Origin: Pseudomonas mendocina
Lineage (GTDB): Bacteria; Pseudomonadota; Gammaproteobacteria; Pseudomonadales; Pseudomonadaceae
Assembly (NCBI RefSeq): GCF_900636545.1
Contig: NZ_LR134290.1
Location: forward strand, 1 to 64,000
Direction of reading: 5' to 3'
Length of the DNA stretch: 64,000 nt
In this document: piece after piece, positions 1-12,469 of the stretch
How the letters are laid out: every line of letters starts with the position of its first letter
How positions within the stretch are numbered: position 1 is the first letter of the stretch
Position numbers and translations under genes: made by a program
Notes under the pieces: generated by a model
Told to the model about the DNA's origin: nothing
The model's database searches: none
The model's input: the letters and a program-made list of their open reading frames with translations, nothing else

Positions 1-1491
1 GTGTCAGTGGAACTATGGCAGCAATGCGTCGAGCTTCTGCGCGATGAGTTGCCGGCCCAGCAATTCAACACCTGGATCCGTCCTCTGCAGGTCGAAGCCG
101 AAGGCGACGAACTGCGTGTGTATGCGCCCAACCGTTTCGTGCTCGACTGGGTCAACGAGAAGTATCTGAGCCGTTTGCTCGAGTTGCTCGGTGAACGTGC
201 AGGCGGTCTGGTTCCCGCGCTTTCCCTATTAATAGGCAGCAAGCGTGCCGCCACTGCTCGGGTTGCACCCACTGCCCCCCTGCCCGCGGCTGCGCGCGCT
301 GCTCAGGTTCAGGCTGCCGCTGCAGTGAGCAAGCCGCTTCCTCCGCCCGTGCAGGAGGAACCTTCGCGAGCCAGCTTCGATTCGATGGCCGGTTCGGCGC
401 CGCAACCGCCAACCCCTGCCGTGGCACCTCGCACCGAGCGTACCGTGCAGGTTGAAGGTGGGCTCAAGCACACCAGCTACCTCAACCGCACCTTTACCTT
501 CGATAACTTCGTCGAGGGTAAGTCGAACCAGTTGGCTCGTGCTGCTGCTTGGCAGGTGGCAGACAATCCCAAGCACGGTTACAACCCGTTGTTCCTGTAT
601 GGCGGTGTGGGCCTGGGCAAAACTCACCTGATGCATGCCGTTGGCAACCACCTCCTGGCGAAGAATCCCAATGCCAAGGTGGTGTACCTGCATTCCGAAC
701 GCTTCGTCGCCGACATGGTCAAGGCGTTGCAACTCAACGCCATCAACGAGTTCAAGCGCTTCTATCGTTCTGTGGACGCACTGCTGATCGATGACATCCA
801 GTTCTTCGCCAAGAAGGAGCGCTCCCAGGAAGAGTTCTTCCACACCTTCAACGCATTGCTCGAAGGTGGCCAACAGGTGATTCTCACCAGCGACCGTTAC
901 CCGAAGGAGATCGAAGGTCTCGAGGAGCGTCTGAAGTCGCGCTTTGGCTGGGGCCTGACCGTCGCGGTGGAGCCGCCGGAACTGGAAACCCGCGTGGCGA
1001 TCCTGATGAAGAAGGCCGACCAGGCCAAGGTGGATCTGCCGCATGATGCCGCATTCTTCATCGCTCAGCGCATTCGTTCCAACGTACGTGAGCTGGAAGG
1101 CGCGCTGAAACGGGTGATCGCGCACTCGCACTTCATGGGTCGCGACATCACCATCGAGCTGATCCGCGAGTCGCTCAAGGATCTGCTGGCCCTGCAGGAC
1201 AAGCTGGTCAGCATCGACAACATTCAGCGCACCACGGCCGAGTACTACAAGATCAAGATCACTGATCTGCTTTCCAAGCGTCGTTCACGCTCGATTGCCC
1301 GGCCGCGTCAGGTGGCCATGGCATTGTCCAAGGAATTGACCAATCACAGCCTGCCGGAAATCGGTGTGGCCTTCGGCGGTCGTGATCACACCACGGTGTT
1401 GCACGCTTGCCGTAAGATTGCTGAACTTAGGGGATCCGACGCGGACATCCGCGAGGACTACAAGAACCTGCTGCGTACGCTTACAACCTGA
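1..1491 (+). CDS. dnaA: Chromosomal replication initiator DnaA
   Basis: Initiator ATPase that binds DnaA boxes and melts oriC. The 496-residue product has the usual four parts: an N-terminal DnaB/DiaA interaction domain (about 1-85), a variable Ala/Pro-rich linker (about 86-160), an AAA+ ATPase with Walker [10 protein letters not shown] (about 201-209) and Walker B LLIDDIQF, and a C-terminal DNA-binding domain with the signature [11 protein letters not shown]. The start is GTG at base 1, as is usual for Pseudomonas dnaA, so the upstream rpmH-dnaA oriC region and promoter lie outside the window. It is followed 30 bp later by dnaN in the same direction. Length and motifs are normal for the family. 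Confidence 0.98.
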   Translation: MSVELWQQCVELLRDELPAQQFNTWIRPLQVEAEGDELRVYAPNRFVLDWVNEKYLSRLLELLGERAGGLVPALSLLIGSKRAATARVAPTAPLPAAARAAQVQAAAAVSKPLPPPVQEEPSRASFDSMAGSAPQPPTPAVAPRTERTVQVEGGLKHTSYLNRTFTFDNFVEGKSNQLARAAAWQVADNPKHGYNPLFLYGGVGLGKTHLMHAVGNHLLAKNPNAKVVYLHSERFVADMVKALQLNAINEFKRFYRSVDALLIDDIQFFAKKERSQEEFFHTFNALLEGGQQVILTSDRYPKEIEGLEERLKSRFGWGLTVAVEPPELETRVAILMKKADQAKVDLPHDAAFFIAQRIRSNVRELEGALKRVIAHSHFMGRDITIELIRESLKDLLALQDKLVSIDNIQRTTAEYYKIKITDLLSKRRSRSIARPRQVAMALSKELTNHSLPEIGVAFGGRDHTTVLHACRKIAELRGSDADIREDYKNLLRTLTT

Positions 1492-1521
1492 TCGCAGCTC
1501 CACGAGGCAAGGGACTAGACC

Positions 1522-2625
1522 ATGCATTTCACCATTCAACGCGAAGCCCTGTTGAAACCTCTGCAACTGGTCGCCGGTGTCGTGGAACGACGCCAGACGC
1601 TGCCGGTTCTGTCCAACGTCCTGCTGGTGGTCGAAGGCCAGCAGCTGTCGCTGACCGGTACCGACCTCGAGGTCGAACTGGTTGGCCGCGTTACGCTGGA
1701 AGATGCTGCCGAGCCAGGCGAGATCACCGTGCCGGCGCGCAAGCTGATGGATATCTGCAAGAGCCTGCCGTCCGATGCACTGATCGACATCCGCGTCGAT
1801 GACCAGAAGCTGTTGGTAAAGGCCGGTCGCAGCCGTTTCACCCTGTCGACACTGCCAGCGAATGACTTCCCCACCGTGGAAGAGGGCCCAGGCTCGCTGA
1901 CCTTCAACCTGCCGCAAGCCAAGCTGCGTCGTTTGATCGAGCGCACCAGCTTCGCCATGGCCCAGCAGGACGTACGCTACTACCTCAACGGTATGCTGCT
2001 GGAAGTTCAAAGCGGTTTGCTGCGCGCCGTAGCCACTGATGGTCATCGTCTGGCCATGTGCTCCATGGAAGCTGCCATCCAGCAGGACGGCAAGCACCAG
2101 GTCATCGTGCCGCGTAAAGGTATCCTCGAACTTGCTCGCCTGCTGACCGAGCAGGATGCTGAAGTGAGTATCGTGTTGGGCCAGCACCACATTCGCGCCA
2201 ATACAGGTGAGTTCACCTTCACCTCCAAGCTGGTGGACGGTAAGTTCCCGGATTACGAGCGCGTGCTGCCGCGCGGCGGTGACAAGCTGGTGCTGGCGGA
2301 TCGTCAGGGTCTGCGCGAAGCGTTCAGCCGTACTGCAATTCTTTCCAACGAGAAATATCGCGGCATTCGTCTGACCCTGGCTGCCGGTCTGCTGAAAATC
2401 CAGGCCAATAACCCGGAGCAGGAGGAGGCCGAGGAAGAAATCGTAGTCGACTATAGCGGTGGCGGTCTGGAAATCGGCTTCAACGTCAGCTATCTGCTGG
2501 ATGTGCTGGGCGTGATGGGTACTGAGCAGGTTCGTCTGATTCTCTCCGACTCCAACAGCAGTGCCCTATTGCAGGAAGCCGACAACGACGATTCGGCTTA
2601 CGTCGTCATGCCGATGCGTCTGTAA
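1522..2625 (+). CDS. dnaN: DNA polymerase III beta subunit (sliding clamp)
   Basis: Ring-shaped processivity clamp for DNA polymerase III. The 367-residue protein starts MHFTIQREALLKPLQLV and ends in the typical VVMPMRL, the family's usual C-terminus near the clamp-loader and polymerase binding pocket. Its length is standard for three repeated clamp domains. The ATG is preceded by an AGGCAAGG-like ribosome site. It sits between dnaA (30 bp upstream) and recF (127 bp downstream), the conserved origin order, and is probably transcribed with dnaA. The gap to recF carries a strong stem-loop. Confidence 0.98.
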   Translation: MHFTIQREALLKPLQLVAGVVERRQTLPVLSNVLLVVEGQQLSLTGTDLEVELVGRVTLEDAAEPGEITVPARKLMDICKSLPSDALIDIRVDDQKLLVKAGRSRFTLSTLPANDFPTVEEGPGSLTFNLPQAKLRRLIERTSFAMAQQDVRYYLNGMLLEVQSGLLRAVATDGHRLAMCSMEAAIQQDGKHQVIVPRKGILELARLLTEQDAEVSIVLGQHHIRANTGEFTFTSKLVDGKFPDYERVLPRGGDKLVLADRQGLREAFSRTAILSNEKYRGIRLTLAAGLLKIQANNPEQEEAEEEIVVDYSGGGLEIGFNVSYLLDVLGVMGTEQVRLILSDSNSSALLQEADNDDSAYVVMPMRL

Positions 2626-2656
2626 AACTGTTTCAACGGGTAATCGGCGTCAAAAT

Positions 2657-2708
2657 AATCAGCTTTGTCATGTTGCGGATTTCTCTCCGTAGCATGACAA
2701 GGCTGATT
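2657..2708. repeat. Long stem-loop between dnaN and recF
   Basis: AATCAGCTTTGTCATG (2657-2672) pairs with CATGACAAGGCTGATT (2693-2708) over 16 positions with one G-T wobble. The loop contains a second short stem, CGGA with TCCG. No T-run follows, so it is not a standard intrinsic terminator. It could be an attenuator, an mRNA processing site or a protein site in the dnaN-recF intergenic region. Structure is seen directly; function is inferred. Confidence 0.6.
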
Positions 2709-2752
2709 TCGTTTCAGGCAGACCATTTGCCCTCTTCGCTCCGGCTCCGCTC

Positions 2753-6281
<3,529 letters not shown>

Positions 6282-6308
6282 TGTAAAACCGCCAGTTGGC
6301 GTGAAATG

Positions 6309-6344
6309 AAAAGCCCCTGCCGATGTGAATCGTCAGGGGCTTTT
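6309..6344. terminator. Intrinsic terminator after gyrB
   Basis: AAAAGCCCCTG (6309-6319) is followed by a 14-nt loop and CAGGGGCTTTT (6334-6344), a perfect 11-bp stem flanked by A and T tracts. It ends the dnaA-gyrB block and, being symmetric, may also end the converging minus-strand unit whose last gene stops at 6383. Confidence 0.9.
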
Positions 6345-6382
6345 CATTTGGGCGGGACTTTTCGTGAGCTGTGCTGAGGTTT

Positions 6383-6820
6383 TTACTTGAAGCGCTCACG
6401 CCACGCCGCGCGCTGCCCTCGCACTTCCACCATGGCCGCAAGCATGGCGCGGTAGCGTTTGCTGTTGAGGGTCAGCAGGGTGCTCAACGACAGCAGCAAG
6501 CCGATGGAGTACAGCAGGTCAGGTGCGCGCCTGCCCCAATGCGCGATGATCACCAGCATGCAGGCGACCATGGCCGCCACGATCAGCCACACCGCCCAGG
6601 GGCGGCCGCGAATTACCAGAAGATTGGTCGCGCACAGGTACAGGGATATCCCGCAACTTCCCAGCATCATGTAGATACCATAGTCGTCCAGGCTCGGCGG
6701 ATAGACTTCCAGCAGTACGATCTGGCTGATCGCCATGGAAAACAGTGCGAGAAAGAACGCGGCGATGAAGACCGGGAAATGTCGGCGCAGTATCGAGAGA
6801 AAATCGAGTCCTTGCTTCAC
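6383..6820 (-). CDS. Small polytopic membrane protein, candidate immunity to the adjacent gene product
   Basis: Unrecognised 145-residue inner-membrane protein. Hydrophobic stretches near residues 15-38, 48-68, 75-95 and 102-120 suggest four transmembrane segments, with a basic C-terminal tail (RGQRAAWRERFK). The start is GTG at 6820 and overlaps the stop of the preceding gene by 4 bp (GTGA), so the two are translationally coupled. The size, membrane location and coupling to a larger protein with a hydrophobic hairpin, at the edge of a T6SS locus, fit an immunity protein to a pore-forming effector. That role is inference; I see no diagnostic immunity motif. Confidence 0.6.
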   Translation of the reverse strand: MKQGLDFLSILRRHFPVFIAAFFLALFSMAISQIVLLEVYPPSLDDYGIYMMLGSCGISLYLCATNLLVIRGRPWAVWLIVAAMVACMLVIIAHWGRRAPDLLYSIGLLLSLSTLLTLNSKRYRAMLAAMVEVRGQRAAWRERFK

Positions 6821-7719
6821 TCCAGCTCCTCGTAAAGGCCGATGGCGTAAGTCTGTACCGTATTGCTGCCGAGCAGGCCAATTCCGGCACCCAGCGCATC
6901 CCTGATATTGATCGCCAAGGTCGAGGATATCTCGCTGGTGGTGAAGCGCTTCGGAAGCTCACCGCTACTCTGCAGAGCTTTGCGCAGGGCGGGAGTGAGT
7001 GCCGGGTTGCGGTTCTCCAGAATCTCATTGGTCAGGCGCCGCCGTTCCTGCCGGCTCAGGCCCTTGAGGCTCTGATACCAGCTGCGTCCAGTCATGGCCT
7101 TACGCATGTTCATCACACGCAAGATCGTCGCACCGGCTCCGGCGACGCCGGCTAGAGAGATGATATCCAGAGCCTTGGAGGCGTCCTGGTACCACTGTTC
7201 GTTGTCCAGCCTGTCGAGGGCTTCGGGATTGTTCACCTCGGTATAGACCCGTGCAGCACCAGCAACGCATTGCACGGAGCTCGCTGTTGCTGCTGCAACG
7301 CCCAGCGTCGTGATCACCAGGCTCGCGCCACCGGTGAATGGGACGATGGCGGTGCCGCCGATGATCGCGATCCAGCCCAGCACCGCTCCGGCGCAGGCCA
7401 GGCTGGTGTTGACGCTCTCGGCGAGCAGTCGCGATTCGCGCGGGTTGGAGCGCACCTGCTCGGCGAACTGCTGTGGCGAGACGTTGCGCTGGGCTTCACG
7501 AATGATGATGCGCTTGGGCTTGATGCTGCAGATTGGCGTGAACTCGCGCAGCGTCACCGAATTGAACTTGGCGTCGATGTAGACCACGCCTGCCCCGGAG
7601 ATGGCAGGGTCTGCGTCGATGGCGGCGTAAAGCTTGCGCAGGTCGATCATGGCTTCGATGCGCTGTCTTGCCATCATCTGCGATGGGGTATTGCGCAACC
7701 CGATCAGGTAGTCGGACAT
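6817..7719 (-). CDS. Uncharacterised protein with central hydrophobic Gly-rich hairpin, candidate T6SS effector
   Basis: The 300-residue product has no family I can name with certainty. Residues 1-95 look soluble (MSDYLIGLRNTPSQMMARQR...). A long Gly/Ala-rich hydrophobic stretch follows at about 107-160 (VLGWIAIIGGTAIVPF, LVITTLGVAAATASS), then a shorter one at about 187-203, then a charged C-terminal half. There is no signal peptide, as expected for a T6SS cargo. The ribosome site AAGGAGG is strong. It is coupled by a 4-bp overlap to a four-helix membrane protein and lies 92 bp beyond tagQ, the last gene of the minus-strand T6SS operon. Soluble-hairpin-soluble architecture is common in membrane-inserting bacteriocins and effectors; the effector role is inferred. 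Confidence 0.6.
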   Translation of the reverse strand: MSDYLIGLRNTPSQMMARQRIEAMIDLRKLYAAIDADPAISGAGVVYIDAKFNSVTLREFTPICSIKPKRIIIREAQRNVSPQQFAEQVRSNPRESRLLAESVNTSLACAGAVLGWIAIIGGTAIVPFTGGASLVITTLGVAAATASSVQCVAGAARVYTEVNNPEALDRLDNEQWYQDASKALDIISLAGVAGAGATILRVMNMRKAMTGRSWYQSLKGLSRQERRRLTNEILENRNPALTPALRKALQSSGELPKRFTTSEISSTLAINIRDALGAGIGLLGSNTVQTYAIGLYEELE

Positions 7720-7811
7720 TGGCCCTCCTTGGTTGATATTCCGATAGCCGCCGGTTCCGCCTCGAAAGGGAAACCAGCGGCGCGCTGTCTCAGCCAGTCA
7801 CCTGGCTCGAC

Positions 7812-8702
7812 TCAGACGTTGGGGCAGGGAATCGGTGCCCAGTCGCCCATATCGGGGTTGTTGCACATGCTGTTGACCTGGTTGGTACCTGCCACGGCCA
7901 CTTGTTGGCTCTTGGCCTGCTTGACTTCGGCCTGTTGCAGAACCTGTTCGGTCTTGACCGCTTCGGTGGGAACCTTGGCTGGTGTCTTGGTGGGAGTCTT
8001 GGCTGCCGTGGTCACTTCAGCACGCTCGACGCCGACGTTCTTCAGGTCAGCCTCGTAAGCCTGGGTGTAGTTGCTCAGATTCTCGCCAGCCTTGCCGTTG
8101 ACGGCGGTGATCAGGCTGTTGGACTCGCTCAGGCCGGCGATGATTTCCGCCAGACGCTTGCGCCCTTCTGTGTCGTCGATCGCACCGGATTTGCGCTTCT
8201 CCAGCAGGCTGGTGAATTCCTTCTGGTAGCAGCTTTGCGACGCTTCGGCATAGGCGATGCTGCGGTCGAAGGTGCTGGCACTGGCACTGATGTCGGTGGA
8301 GTAGGACCCGATGCGCTGACGGTCATCGCTGATCTGCTGCTGCTTGGAGGTGTAGTAGGCCGCCGCGCCGCCGACCAGGGCACCGCCGGCGGCGCCGATG
8401 GCTGCATTGCGCTTGCGGTCTTCCTTGTCGGCGGTCAGGGCGCCGGTCAATGCCCCGCCTACTGCACCAAGCACGGCGCCGGTAGCGATCGAACGGGTGA
8501 TGTTGGAGTCGGTATCGCGCAGATGCTGAACGGGCTGATAGCAGCTCGGGTAATAGTTGACCTCAGTGGACTTGCCGACGCGGTTGACCGCCGACGTAGA
8601 GCAGCCGCTGATCAGCACGGTCATCGAGGTGAAGCCGATAGCAGCGAGGGTCAGGATGCGGCTACGGGGTTGCGAGGTGTGGTGCGGTTCGAATGGACGC
8701 AT
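7812..8702 (-). CDS. tagQ: T6SS accessory outer-membrane lipoprotein TagQ
   Basis: First component of the TagQRST module that senses and relays an envelope signal to the PpkA kinase in H1-type T6SS; TagQ anchors TagR to the outer membrane in P. aeruginosa. The protein has a hydrophobic signal with lipobox LISGC, then a glycine-zipper-like stretch (GAVLGAVGGALTGAL, AAIGAAGGALVGGAAAYY) and a C-terminal part with several Cys. I chose ATG 8702 (MRPFEPHHTSQ, 296 aa); an alternative GTG at 8759 overlaps the tagR stop by 4 bp and would add 19 residues before an already long n-region. It is the last gene of the long minus-strand T6SS operon. Confidence 0.85.
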   Translation of the reverse strand: MRPFEPHHTSQPRSRILTLAAIGFTSMTVLISGCSTSAVNRVGKSTEVNYYPSCYQPVQHLRDTDSNITRSIATGAVLGAVGGALTGALTADKEDRKRNAAIGAAGGALVGGAAAYYTSKQQQISDDRQRIGSYSTDISASASTFDRSIAYAEASQSCYQKEFTSLLEKRKSGAIDDTEGRKRLAEIIAGLSESNSLITAVNGKAGENLSNYTQAYEADLKNVGVERAEVTTAAKTPTKTPAKVPTEAVKTEQVLQQAEVKQAKSQQVAVAGTNQVNSMCNNPDMGDWAPIPCPNV

Positions 8703-8755
8703 AGCTAGGTTCTCTGCTGGTGGTTGAGTGACGCTTGTGGAACGGCTGGTCACGT

Positions 8756-10558
8756 TCACGGTTGTTGCACCGCTTGCGTTGCCAGCAATTGCTTGAGGAT
8801 TTCGGCTGGTTCGGCCCGCTGTTGGGCGCGATACAGAGCCACGTGGTTGACGAACAGGGTGGCGCGGTTGACCAGGCTGTTGCCGATCACCGGCTTGCGC
8901 GCGAGCTCTTCCTTGACCCGCTGGAACTGCGCCTGGATAACCGCGTTGGTGTAACGGGTACCGCTGGCCATGTTGTCGATGTAGATCGCCACAGCGCCGT
9001 TGAGCGCCTTGGTGCCGTTCTCGATGGCACCCGCAAATATCTGCGCCGAGGCTGCGTCATTGTTCTGCTGCGCCTGGCGCTGACTCTGGCGCAGGTTGGT
9101 CAGGCGGATGTTGTAGTTGTTGATGGTCTCCGCCACCAGCGCGGCAGACTGGATCAGGTTGCCGACGGCTTCTTCGCGCTGGCGGGCGATCAGTGAAACG
9201 TTGCGCTTGAGCTCTTCGTTGACCAGACCGAGTTCGGCCTGCAGGCGTGGGTCGGTAGCGTTGGCGATGATGCTGTCCAGGCGCTGGGTCGGGTCCTCGG
9301 CATCGCCGATATCGTCGGTCAGGCCAGCCAGGCGTCCCTGTTTCTGCCATTGGCTGAACAGCTCGTCGTAGCGCGAGCGCGGAGCGGACAGCGCGCCGAT
9401 GGCCACACGAAAGCCGGTGGTTTCGTTGCGTTGCTCGCTGCCATCGGCACCGAACAACGGGTATTCGCGGCGCATACCGGTGAACAGTGTGCCCTCGCCT
9501 TCCAGGTAGTTGCCGCCCTTGACCACGAAGCCGCCATAGGTGCCCTGCCGGCGCCCGGCACTGACCAGCTGGAAGGATTCCTGCACCATCTCGGCAGCGT
9601 TGCCGATCACGTCAAACAGCCCCAGCGGGTTAGCCTCCTTGGTGCCGATCGGCATCAATCGGGGGGCCTGCCCGGTACCACCTGCCACCTGGTTGAACAC
9701 GGCCCATTTGGCCAGCGGGCCATCCTCGTCGCTGCCTTCGACCGGCCGCGGGAACAGCCGTCCTTCCAGTTCCTGACGGCTGACCTCCGAGCCGCCTCGG
9801 GCAGCAAACTCCCATTCCACTTCGGTGGGCAGACGGACGAAGGCAGCACCGCCCTCCTCGGCCTTGCTACCCCGCCCGCTGACCGGCAGCAGGTCGCGAT
9901 GATTGGCCAGCAGCCAGGCGCTGTAGACCGCTGCGAAGCGCTCGGCCTCGAAACGCGACAACTTGACCTGCGGCAGCCGCGCCGCTGCGCTGGTGACGGG
10001 GGCACATTCCGGTGCAGGTTCGCCGCCGGCCAGCGCCTGAGCCTGGGCCATGACCTGGGCGTACTGGCGGGCAGTGACCTCGTATTTGCCGATGAAATAC
10101 ATCATCGGCTTCAGCGGGCTGCCGGCGTCGATCTTGGGCAGGCGCTCGGCGATCTGCTTCTGCCACTGCGGCGCCAGGTCCTGCAGACTGAACTGTCCGT
10201 TGATGAAGTCGCGGCGATAGCCGGAAATGAAAGACTGCTTGTAGCCGGCTTCGCCCTCGCTGAACGGATAGCCCAGACTCACCTCGCGATCGTCCAGGCT
10301 GCCCTGGGACAGGATGTAAACGTGGCGGAAGACCATCTCGCCACCACAGGGCAGCGGCAGGCTGACATCGCCCGGCAATGGTTTGGGGTTATCCAGCTTG
10401 GCCAGTTGCTCTGCATCCAGTTCGCGGGCAGGCTCGTCGGCTGACTGCGCAGGTGTGGCAGCTTTGTTCGCCGCGGGTGGCTCATCGCCCGGCGAGCAGG
10501 CCGCCAGGGCAAGCGTGGCTAACATCAGGGCGGAAGCAGCGAAACGACTGTCAGACAT
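8756..10558 (-). CDS. tagR: T6SS accessory protein TagR (formylglycine-generating-enzyme-like fold)
   Basis: Envelope activator upstream of PpkA in the threonine phosphorylation pathway. The start ATG 10558 (MSDSRFAASALML) has AAGGA upstream and overlaps the tagS stop by 8 bp; a longer in-frame start at 10618 is unlikely. An N-terminal signal ends in a lipobox-like LALAAC, so it may itself be lipidated. The central region matches the FGE/sulfatase-modifying fold: YFIGKYEVTARQYAQVM, RLPTEVEWEFAARGG, LGLFDVIGNAAEMV, FVVKGGNYLEG and TGFRVA. The C-terminal third is predicted helical. At 600 residues it agrees with family members; the FGE fold here is taken to be structural rather than catalytic. 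Confidence 0.92.
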   Translation of the reverse strand: MSDSRFAASALMLATLALAACSPGDEPPAANKAATPAQSADEPARELDAEQLAKLDNPKPLPGDVSLPLPCGGEMVFRHVYILSQGSLDDREVSLGYPFSEGEAGYKQSFISGYRRDFINGQFSLQDLAPQWQKQIAERLPKIDAGSPLKPMMYFIGKYEVTARQYAQVMAQAQALAGGEPAPECAPVTSAAARLPQVKLSRFEAERFAAVYSAWLLANHRDLLPVSGRGSKAEEGGAAFVRLPTEVEWEFAARGGSEVSRQELEGRLFPRPVEGSDEDGPLAKWAVFNQVAGGTGQAPRLMPIGTKEANPLGLFDVIGNAAEMVQESFQLVSAGRRQGTYGGFVVKGGNYLEGEGTLFTGMRREYPLFGADGSEQRNETTGFRVAIGALSAPRSRYDELFSQWQKQGRLAGLTDDIGDAEDPTQRLDSIIANATDPRLQAELGLVNEELKRNVSLIARQREEAVGNLIQSAALVAETINNYNIRLTNLRQSQRQAQQNNDAASAQIFAGAIENGTKALNGAVAIYIDNMASGTRYTNAVIQAQFQRVKEELARKPVIGNSLVNRATLFVNHVALYRAQQRAEPAEILKQLLATQAVQQP

Positions 10559-11750
10559 CGCGAATTCCTTGAGAGGCGTCGATCCGGGCCGCACGTCGCC
10601 CTCCCAGCGCAGCGGCAAGGGCGCTGGCCAGCAGGACGGCAGCGAGGGCCATCAGGTAATGCTCGGGCAGCAGGCGACTGGCGTAGTCACCCGGCACCTG
10701 TACGAAAAGATGGTTGAGGCCGCCCTCCGCCAAGCGGTACAGAAGGGCCGACAGGAGACTGGCGAACAGACCGCTGTACAGCGCCTGGAGGATCACGAAC
10801 AGCAACAGCGCACCGCTGCCGAAACCCAGCAGGCGCAGAACTGCCAGCTCACGCTGCTTGCGCTCCACGGCAGCCAGGGCGCCGGCACTGGTTGCCGCCA
10901 CGGCGCCACCCAGGGCCAGGGCGGTGATCAACCAGAACAGCAGATCAAGGTTGCGGCTCAGAGCCTGAACCTGGGCGATCTGCGCTGCCTGAGTAACCAC
11001 CTGTACCTGCTGCGTGGTCAGGTACTGGCGCAGTGGCTCGACGTCTTCGAGCGTGCGTGCATACAGACGAAACCCTGGGTAGATGCGTGGCGCCCGCCCC
11101 GCTGCTGCGCCCGGCCAATCCAGTGCAGCAACCGCAAAACCGTCGCGGTAATCCTCGACAGCTTCCAGCAGGACTTTCGGCGCAAACAGCGCATCGCGCT
11201 CGAAGGCGGCCAGCGGCAGTACAGCCAGTACCTGCAGGGGGGTCTGCTGCCATTGCAGGTCGCTGCCGCGCTGGCGCCCGAAGCGGGCCTGCACCTGGCT
11301 TCCGGCTGTGACACCGAGCTTCTCGGCAGCGGTATGGCTGAGTACCACCTGATGTAGCTCACGTGGCACTGGCAGGCCTTGCAGCAGCGGATCACCGGCG
11401 GCAGTCGGCAGCATCTCCACGCTGACCCTCGCCTGCCCTGGCGCCACCTGCAATTCACTGGTGGCGGCAATCTGCCGGGTACGCGGGATGGCGAAGGCAA
11501 CGTCCTCACGCTGGCTCAGCGCCTCGATGAATTCCGCCTGCAGGCGCGTGCCGCCCAGCGGAATGATCTCGCGCACGGCAGGATCGCGTTGCAGGCGTTC
11601 GGTCAGGCTGCCGACCAGGCCGTACTTCAGGCCGAACAGCACCAGCAGCGGTGCGATCACCGCCACCAGGGCCAGCACGGCACAGGCCGACAGGCGCGCT
11701 TCGCGGCGGTAGTCCTGCCAGGCCAGGCCGGCGATCAGCAGCGGGCGCAT
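10551..11750 (-). CDS. tagS: T6SS accessory ABC transporter permease TagS
   Basis: FtsX/MacB-like inner-membrane permease that pairs with the ATPase TagT. The 399-residue protein has one N-terminal transmembrane helix (VLALVAVIAPLLVLFGL), a large periplasmic domain of about 200 residues, and three C-terminal helices (around 265-290, 305-335 and 365-385), the standard FtsX-like layout. It overlaps tagT by 1 bp and tagR by 8 bp. In P. aeruginosa TagT and TagS form a complex required for activating the T6SS in response to envelope attack. Confidence 0.92.
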   Translation of the reverse strand: MRPLLIAGLAWQDYRREARLSACAVLALVAVIAPLLVLFGLKYGLVGSLTERLQRDPAVREIIPLGGTRLQAEFIEALSQREDVAFAIPRTRQIAATSELQVAPGQARVSVEMLPTAAGDPLLQGLPVPRELHQVVLSHTAAEKLGVTAGSQVQARFGRQRGSDLQWQQTPLQVLAVLPLAAFERDALFAPKVLLEAVEDYRDGFAVAALDWPGAAAGRAPRIYPGFRLYARTLEDVEPLRQYLTTQQVQVVTQAAQIAQVQALSRNLDLLFWLITALALGGAVAATSAGALAAVERKQRELAVLRLLGFGSGALLLFVILQALYSGLFASLLSALLYRLAEGGLNHLFVQVPGDYASRLLPEHYLMALAAVLLASALAAALGGRRAARIDASQGIRDV

Positions 11751-12469
11751 CAGGCAGCCTGCTCCAGATGGGCGCTGACACCGCCGTCGGCGTCACGCCG
11801 GCAGTGCATGCGCAGAATGTGCAGGCCGGCGCGTTGTGCCAGCGCCTCGTCGTGCGTCGCCACCACGCAGGTCGCACCGGTTTCAGCCGCCTGAGCGAGC
11901 AGCAGTTGCATGACCCGTTCGGCATTGAGCGGGTCCAGCGCCGCGGTGGGTTCGTCGGCCAGCAACAACGTCGGCCGGTGCGCCAGTGCACGCGCGCAAC
12001 TGACTCGTTGGCGCTGGCCGATCGATAGCTGCGCTGGGTACTTGCCCAGTTGCTCCTGAACATCCAGTGCCTGTGCCAGACGCTGCACCTGACCATCGTC
12101 CGGCATGCCGAGCAGTTGCCGAGGCAGCGCAATGTTGTTGCGCGCGTCGAGAAAGCCGAGCAGCCCGCCGGCCTGTAGCACATAACCCAGATGCCGGCTG
12201 CGCAGTTGCGCCAATTGGCTCTGCCGTCCCTGTCGCCACAGTTCGGCGATATCGCAGGTAGTGCCGGCCAGCTCCAGAGCGAAGGTCTCGGCGGAATCGG
12301 GAGCCAGCACCAGGGCCAGCAGGTCGAGCAGTGTGCTCTTGCCGCAGCCGCTGGGACCAACCAGCGCCACTCGTGCGCCCGCCTGCAGCTGCAACTGCTC
12401 GATGGCCAGGCTGTAGCGCTGCGCGCCCTGGCCACGTTGCTTGAGGACCTGCTGCAGACGAATCATCAT
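11750..12469 (-). CDS. tagT: T6SS accessory ABC transporter ATPase TagT
   Basis: Cytoplasmic ATPase of the TagST complex, LolD/MacB type. The 239-residue product has Walker A GPSGCGKSTLLD (about 37-48), signature LSIGQRQRVSCARAL (about 148) and Walker B LLLADEPTAALD, followed by the H-loop VVATHDEAL. Two consecutive ATG codons open the gene (12469 and 12466); the first overlaps the ppkA stop in an ATGA. Gene order ppkA-tagT-tagS-tagR-tagQ is that of HSI-I. Confidence 0.94.
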   Translation of the reverse strand: MMIRLQQVLKQRGQGAQRYSLAIEQLQLQAGARVALVGPSGCGKSTLLDLLALVLAPDSAETFALELAGTTCDIAELWRQGRQSQLAQLRSRHLGYVLQAGGLLGFLDARNNIALPRQLLGMPDDGQVQRLAQALDVQEQLGKYPAQLSIGQRQRVSCARALAHRPTLLLADEPTAALDPLNAERVMQLLLAQAAETGATCVVATHDEALAQRAGLHILRMHCRRDADGGVSAHLEQAA

